DNA from: Streptomyces sp. TSRI0281
GTDB taxonomy: Bacteria; Actinomycetota; Actinomycetes; Streptomycetales; Streptomycetaceae
Assembly (NCBI RefSeq): GCF_001905125.1
Contig: NZ_LWLE01000001.1
Location: 1,110,112-1,174,111 of the forward strand
Direction of reading: 5' to 3'
DNA: 64,000 nucleotides
The notes under the pieces are model-generated. The model worked only from the letters and a program-made list of their open reading frames with translations. It searched no databases and had not been told where the DNA came from. A program made the translations under genes and the position numbers. How positions within the stretch are numbered: position 1 is the first letter of the stretch; the number at the start of each line of letters is the position of its first letter. Positions 60,223 to 64,000 of the stretch are shown one piece after another.

Positions 60223-60732
60223 TCAGAGCCGGAACTGGGCGTGCGGCGTCGCGCGTTGCCACACGGCCTCGAAGGCGGCTCCACAGAGCTTCGCCAGGTC
60301 CGGTGCTTCGCTGAGCTCCAGCTCCAAGTTCTCGCCCTCACCGTCGAAATGGTTGACCAGGACGAGCCGGGAGTCAAACAGCCAGAAGTCGTTCCCAGGC
60401 AGAGCAATGGCAGTGGCTTCCCGCCGGGTCAGCCACCGCACATGCTCACCGGCAGCGACATTCAGCGCGTCAGTCACCTCGTGCTCGAAGCGGATGTATT
60501 CACTGATGGGGGTGGACACGATGCGTGCACGTCGGACCTCGACCCCTCGTGAAGTCGCCTCTGTGACCAGCGAGTGCCAGTCGGCCCAGCGTTCCGCAGG
60601 GTCTAGGGGCTTGCCGGCGGCCCAGTCGATGAAGGCCGGATCCGACTTCATATAGGCGTCACGCATCTCCAGGTGCACGGCTGTCCGCCGGCAGTCTCGA
60701 AACAGGTCCTCAAACGTCGGGATCTTCTTCAC
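60223..60732 (-). CDS. DUF6879 family protein
   Basis: 169 residues of the DUF6879 type often found beside XRE/DUF5753 regulators in Streptomyces: TFEDLFRDCRRTAVHLEMRD, VEVRRARIVSTPISEYIRFE, WLTRREATAIALPGNDFWLF, FDSRLVLVNHFDGEGE. No enzyme motif or membrane segment is seen. Function is unknown; such proteins are presumed partners of the regulator. It overlaps the small upstream gene by 23 bases and lies 27 bp before the regulator gene. Confidence 0.85.
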   Translation of the reverse strand: MKKIPTFEDLFRDCRRTAVHLEMRDAYMKSDPAFIDWAAGKPLDPAERWADWHSLVTEATSRGVEVRRARIVSTPISEYIRFEHEVTDALNVAAGEHVRWLTRREATAIALPGNDFWLFDSRLVLVNHFDGEGENLELELSEAPDLAKLCGAAFEAVWQRATPHAQFRL

Positions 60733-60937
60733 CCTTCACCTCCAGGAAGAACTGCACCATGTGCCGAGGAATCTCCACCACCGACTCGTGACCTGGGATG
60801 TCCATCTGTTCGAGGCGCTCCTTGTCGAGAACGGTGACGCCCTGGACGAGGTACTTGTTCGTCTCGTCATCCAGATAGATCGTGGGGGAGCCTCCACTGG
60901 GACTCTCCGGGTCTTTACCGAGCTTGATCAGGGCCAT
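60710..60937 (-). CDS. Small conserved protein of the regulator locus
   Basis: 75 residues: MALIKLGKDPESPSGGSPTI, YLDDETNKYLVQGVTVLDKE, RLEQMDIPGHESVVEIPRHM, ending EDPDV. GGAGG lies eight bases before the ATG at 60937. It is acidic and soluble. The repeated finding of such short proteins before DUF6879 and XRE/DUF5753 genes suggests a three-part regulator similar in logic to WhiJ-type loci, but this protein is not a DUF397 member that I can recognise. Confidence 0.8.
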   Translation of the reverse strand: MALIKLGKDPESPSGGSPTIYLDDETNKYLVQGVTVLDKERLEQMDIPGHESVVEIPRHMVQFFLEVKGEEDPDV

Positions 60938-61008
60938 GATGTCCACCTCCGTTGAAGGTAACGATCGATGCGCCAGAGCCTTCCCTCAACTCCTTTCCCA
61001 GGCCAGGC

Positions 61009-61028
61009 ACTTGCCAGAACTTGCCAGC
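61009..61028 (-). promoter_or_regulatory. Candidate operator: two direct TGGCAAGT elements
   Basis: ACTTGCCAGAACTTGCCAGC is a perfect 10-bp-period direct repeat, about 70 bp upstream of the small-protein gene. One turn of helix between copies fits a regulator binding the same DNA face twice. The same element occurs before the epimerase operon. Confidence 0.62.
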
Positions 61029-61199
61029 AGAGGCGACGACCAGGAGCAGTCCCGGCGCGGAGCAGGCCCTCTCGGAGGCCGAGTCGTCGGCACGAGCGCG
61101 GACGTGGAGATCTTTGGACCGTTTCCCCCGGAAGAGAGCGCTGGAGTGCCCGCTCTGAAAGCGTCCGCTCCTTCTGATCAGCGCCGCCGCGCTGGTGGC

Positions 61200-61770
61200 C
61201 TCAGCGGCAGATGAGCAACTGGCGCCGGGCGGATCGGGGAGCAGGGCGCTGTGCGGTGCTGCGCGCCCTGGCTGCTTCGGTCCGAGGGCTGGGGCGTGGC
61301 GCTCGCCGAGGCCGCGGATGCGCGAAGTCAATGGGCGGGCTGGGTTGTGGGCGGACTGCGGCTTCCGCGTCATGGTCTGGACGACGACACCGTCCGCGTC
61401 GCGCAACGGCACCGCAAGCAGCAGGAAGCCGACCGCCCTGTGGAACTCTGCCTGGTCGAAACCAGGCTCGCCCTCACCCAGGAAGACGGCTTCTGACTGC
61501 GCCCCCGGCAAGGTCACCGACCTCTTCGAACGAGTCGTCGCCGCCTCCGGTCTGCCGCCGATCCGGCTGCACGGCCTGCCACAAAGCCCCGACGCTCATG
61601 CGTGCTGCCCGCATCGACGTGAAGATCGTCTACGACACCCGCGGGCACAGCGGCACCCGTATCACCCGGGGCATCTACCGGAGCGTCTCCCCCGACGTCG
61701 GGAGAAGTGCGGCCGAGGCCACCGCCAGGCTGGGCCCACGCCAACCCGGCCACATCCCTCACCTCACCCT
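61200..61770 (+). pseudogene. Tyrosine recombinase (integrase), decayed
   Basis: Three frames hold successive parts of a phage/plasmid-type integrase C-terminal domain: DDDTVRVAQRHRKQQEADRP, then (after a TGA) GKVTDLFERVVAASGLPPIR, then TLMRAARIDVKIVYDTRGHS and GTRITRGIYRSVSPDVGR, which includes the nucleophile tyrosine. The HxLRH arginine region is destroyed and the N-terminal half is missing. Its end lies about 50 bp from the tRNA-derived repeat copy B, the usual position of an integrase gene beside its attachment site. Confidence 0.85.
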
Positions 61771-61785
61771 GCCCCGCGCACCAGA

Positions 61786-61867
61786 AAACCCCAGGTCACG
61801 GGCTATGTGACCTGGGGTTTCGCGGAGCCCCCTGTCGGATTCGAACCGACGACCTACGCATTACAAG
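61786..61867 (-). repeat. tRNA-Thr(TGT) 3' half with hairpin (attachment-site-like copy B)
   Basis: On the minus strand 61867-61826 reads CTTGTAATGCGTAGGTCGTC then GGTTCGAATCCGACAGGGGG, the canonical anticodon loop (TGT), variable loop, T arm and acceptor 3' strand of tRNA-Thr. The 5' half of the tRNA does not follow, so this is not a functional gene. A perfect 14-bp hairpin (61786-61799 with 61807-61820) lies just beyond it. Together with copy A it brackets 6.9 kb. Confidence 0.88.
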
Positions 61868-62468
61868 ACCGTGAGCGATCATGTTGCCCAGTGCCGCATA
61901 GTGCCGCCTCGTGACGTTTCCGCTGATCAGAACAGGTGCACCCGGTTAAGCCGTGCCGCCCCGCGCTGCGCCGTCCAAAGGCGTCTGTCCACCGGCTGTC
62001 CACCGGCGCACCTGGCCGATCAGCACGTAGTGACCACCCGCTGGCACACCGACGCCGTGGACGCTCAGCCAGTCCCCAGGGCTGACTCACTTGTCGAAAT
62101 TCAACAACTGCCCGCTTCGGTGGACTTCTCTGTAAAGCGTAACCATGCGCTAAGAGCAAGCCACAGGGTGCGCTGTCCGCCGAGTCCTTCCGTGCCGGGC
62201 AGGAAGTGGGTGAGCACCCGGCGTACGAGCGACCGTTGGGCGTCGCGGGAAGCTGGCACCGGCGGGTCGGACCGTTCCGTACGCGGCTCGGGCGTCTCGT
62301 CCGTGCTCGGGGTAACGACATGTGCACTTCCTTGCGGCTGCGGTCACGGCATCCGGGGGGCCGGAGCAGACCCTCACGGCTGGCGTCAGTTTTCAGTACC
62401 TGAAGGGAAGTTACAACCGAAACCGCCCAGCGCCCAGCGGCCGGGTCACGCGCGGCAACAAGCGGTCA
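61868..62468. other. Unassigned island sequence
   Basis: I see no supported gene. Frames on both strands lack ribosome-binding sites or recognisable motifs. The minus-strand tail DVAALWAGLEEVAPRTAVMT, ending at 62446 and overlapping the PAP2 fragment, may be the 3' remnant of another gene. Confidence 0.45.
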
Positions 62469-62768
62469 TCACGGCGGTGCGCGGCGCGACTTCCTCCAGC
62501 CCTGCCCATAGCGCGGCCACGTCCAGGTCCGTGCCAGGCCCCTCGACCCCAGCGTGTTGACGGCACCGGAGGTCAGCGCCAGCGAAGCAGCCCCGCGCAC
62601 TGCGGCGCGCCTGCTGCGTACCTCGCCCAGGGCCCACATACCGGCGGCGATGCCGCACCACAGCAGCCCGTGGCCGACGCTCATATTCCGCCGTGGCAGG
62701 TCGGGTTCCGCTCCTGGCAGCGAACGGGCGGCCACCCGATCGGGCACCGAGCGCCCCGCCCCACTCAT
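62469..62768 (-). pseudogene. PAP2-type phosphatase, N-terminal fragment
   Basis: About 70 residues after the ATG at 62768 match the start of PAP2-superfamily phosphatases (often fused to a DAG-kinase domain): DLPRRNMSVGHGLLWCGIAA, GEVRSRRAAVRGAASLALTS, GAVNTLG. The homology stops where KRLxRRRRP should follow, and the catalytic SGH/SxxxGH motifs are absent. It is a truncated remnant. Confidence 0.7.
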
Positions 62769-62857
62769 CACACTCTGCCCTCGGCCCCTCGGCAAAAAGC
62801 CCTGCAAGTCCCTATATCTACAGCGTGTTGTGGTGCTCGGGCGGTGCCGCCGACAGC

Positions 62858-63280
62858 TCACACCGTCAGGCGGCCGATGTCCTGGGGGTCGAGACCGGTC
62901 AGCTGGATGATGCGCGGAGCGGGAATGCCCGCCGTCAGGGCCCTGTGCACAAGGCCCTCCCAGTCCTGGGTCGTCTGCCGGAATTCCAGCAGCTCGCTTT
63001 CCATGTCCGTGACGGATTGGGGTGCGGACTCCTGCTGTACCCGCAGCGACTCCTCCTCGCTCAGCGGCACAGGCAGACACTCCGCGTTCTCGGGGATGAA
63101 CGCCTGTGCCGCGGCCGGGAGAATTCTGACCTGCTCCGAAGAGGCCGAGACTCCATGAGCCTGCAGCCACCCCAGTACGGCTGGTGTTTGTGCGCACTCC
63201 AGGGCACCGACAGCAGCCAGGGCCGCCCCCAGCCGGGGGTGGCGGTCAGGAAGAAGGAACAGGTAAGCGTCATCGGCCAT
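62858..63280 (-). CDS. Hypothetical protein
   Basis: 140 residues from MADDAYLFLLPDRHPRLGAA. The protein is acidic and helical (LAAVGALECAQTPAVLGWLQ; EEESLRVQQESAPQSVTDME; LEFRQTTQDWEGLVHRALTA). The final 25 residues (GIPAPRIIQLTGLDPQDIGR) resemble the end of a helix-turn-helix. Codon bias supports coding, but the ribosome-binding site is weak and I recognise no family. Confidence 0.65.
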   Translation of the reverse strand: MADDAYLFLLPDRHPRLGAALAAVGALECAQTPAVLGWLQAHGVSASSEQVRILPAAAQAFIPENAECLPVPLSEEESLRVQQESAPQSVTDMESELLEFRQTTQDWEGLVHRALTAGIPAPRIIQLTGLDPQDIGRLTV

Positions 63281-63481
63281 CGCGCGGAATCGCCTTCTCG
63301 ATCGAACCTCATCAGCGGGCGCACTGATGCTAGCGCCCCTGCCCGGCGCCGACTCCCGCTCTCGTTGCGCCGGCTGCAGCCCCACCGGCCGAACCATGCT
63401 CGGGCAGCGACGTGACGTGGTCCGGCTCCTCACAGAGCGCCGGGCGGTCCGGTCGGCCGGCCGGACCACAGCGCCACCCTC

Positions 63482-63934
63482 ATGGATGAGCGTGCTGGGG
63501 AGAAACCCGGGCAGGCGCACACGATGCACTTCCTTGGAACCGCCGAACGTCTCATGGAGCGATGCACAACACCCCTGTGGGACCTGATGCGCCCCCCGAG
63601 GCAGCGACACGGAGAGGTCCTGGCGATACTGCACCGGCGGGTTGACGACGGCGCCCTCATCCTGGGCAGACAGCGCGTCGTCGTTCCCAACGCCTTCGTC
63701 ATCGAAGTGCTGCCCGAGATCCACCGGCAGCTCACGGCTCATGCGCTGCCGGTGGAGCCCTGCCTCGTGAACGAGGTCCATCGGTACGCTGCCGAACAGG
63801 GCTACACCTTCGCCGGCCGTGTGGCCGTCGCCCTGCGTCCCGCACCTGACGAGGAAACCGTCCGGTTTCGCATCCACAGCCGTATCGCACCAGCCGCAGG
63901 ACAGCACCACGCGTTGGCACGCAGAAGACGATGA
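63482..63934 (+). CDS. FhaA N-terminal (DUF3662) domain protein lacking the FHA domain
   Basis: 150 residues. The segment FLGTAERLMERCTTPLWDLM, VLAILHRRVDDGALILGRQR, VVVPNAFVIEVLPEIHRQL, NEVHRYAAEQGYTFAGRVAV, VRFRIHSR follows the DUF3662 domain of actinobacterial FhaA from end to end. In FhaA this domain precedes a linker and an FHA phosphopeptide-binding domain and takes part in cell-wall/MurJ control. Here the gene ends after DUF3662. The start may be ATG 63482 or ATG 63524. Base composition is normal for the genus. Confidence 0.72.
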   Translation: MDERAGEKPGQAHTMHFLGTAERLMERCTTPLWDLMRPPRQRHGEVLAILHRRVDDGALILGRQRVVVPNAFVIEVLPEIHRQLTAHALPVEPCLVNEVHRYAAEQGYTFAGRVAVALRPAPDEETVRFRIHSRIAPAAGQHHALARRRR

Positions 63935-64000
63935 CCAACTGCGATCCGGCCGTTTCGGCGTCAGCTAGCGGAGAGCATTCCTTCGCGCAGGCGCGCCAGC

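Noticed and set aside
61826..61867. Functional tRNA-Thr gene
   Set aside because: Only the 3' half is present; the acceptor 5' strand, D arm and anticodon 5' stem are missing upstream.

Overview
The window is high-GC actinobacterial chromosome and almost certainly Streptomyces. The GC-rich codon use, the many leaderless promoters and the gene neighbourhood (groEL2, cold-shock gene, gpgS, otsA/otsB, nagK-nagA with a dre-like site, cdgB, hbpS-senS-senR) all fit that genus. About the first 54.5 kb looks like ordinary chromosome with a few accessory patches. The last ~9 kb is an accessory island.

Layout. 1-3.1 kb (minus strand): 5' end of groEL2 behind a CIRCE/HrcA operator, a cold-shock gene, then a SAM-I riboswitch driving a threonine-synthase-like gene and a CysO-like sulfur carrier. 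I read this pair as the MetM/MetO route from O-phosphohomoserine to homocysteine. 3.2-10.8 kb: gpgS, otsA and otsB, with a foreign-looking block (winged-helix regulator, small ORF, tandem kinase, frameshifted methyltransferase) lodged between otsA and otsB. 10.9-16.7 kb: a sugar-binding lipoprotein diverging from nagK-nagA around a dre-like site, then a PfkB-type sugar-phosphate kinase and a class II aldolase. 16.7-25.4 kb: a small secreted protein, a carbohydrate-binding membrane protein beside a decayed copy of itself, the diguanylate cyclase CdgB, a flavin reductase, ArfB, TerD, a GNAT enzyme and an M4 protease. 25.5-39.7 kb: an M1 peptidase, a beta-propeller lipoprotein, an ankyrin protein, hbpS-senS-senR, assorted oxidoreductases, a GNAT enzyme, a broken aminoglycoside-kinase-like gene and a rhomboid-like protein. 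39.8-46.3 kb: a TetR regulator with matching operators in front of a beta-lactamase-fold hydrolase and an acyl-CoA ligase / acyl-CoA dehydrogenase / MFS operon. 46.5-53.1 kb: a MacAB-like efflux operon diverging from a two-component system.

The right end begins with a continuous reading frame that joins a YqhA-type membrane protein to a degenerate IstB ATPase. It is followed by two copies, 6.9 kb apart, of the 3' half of a tRNA-Thr(TGT) gene, each with a hairpin on its island-left side. Between them lie gene fragments, a dead tyrosine recombinase, a regulator locus (small protein, DUF6879 protein, frameshifted XRE/DUF5753 regulator) and the most unusual unit here. That unit is a translationally coupled operon of a DapF-like epimerase, a D-Ala-D-Ala-ligase-like ATP-grasp enzyme, a C39 cysteine peptidase and a stand-alone MurF C-terminal domain, preceded by a 61-codon ORF.

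The same TGGCAAGT element occurs upstream of both the regulator locus and the epimerase operon, so the regulator probably controls it. I read this locus as a small, possibly undescribed D-amino-acid/peptide ligation system carried on a tRNA-integrated island. Its product cannot be inferred from sequence alone.
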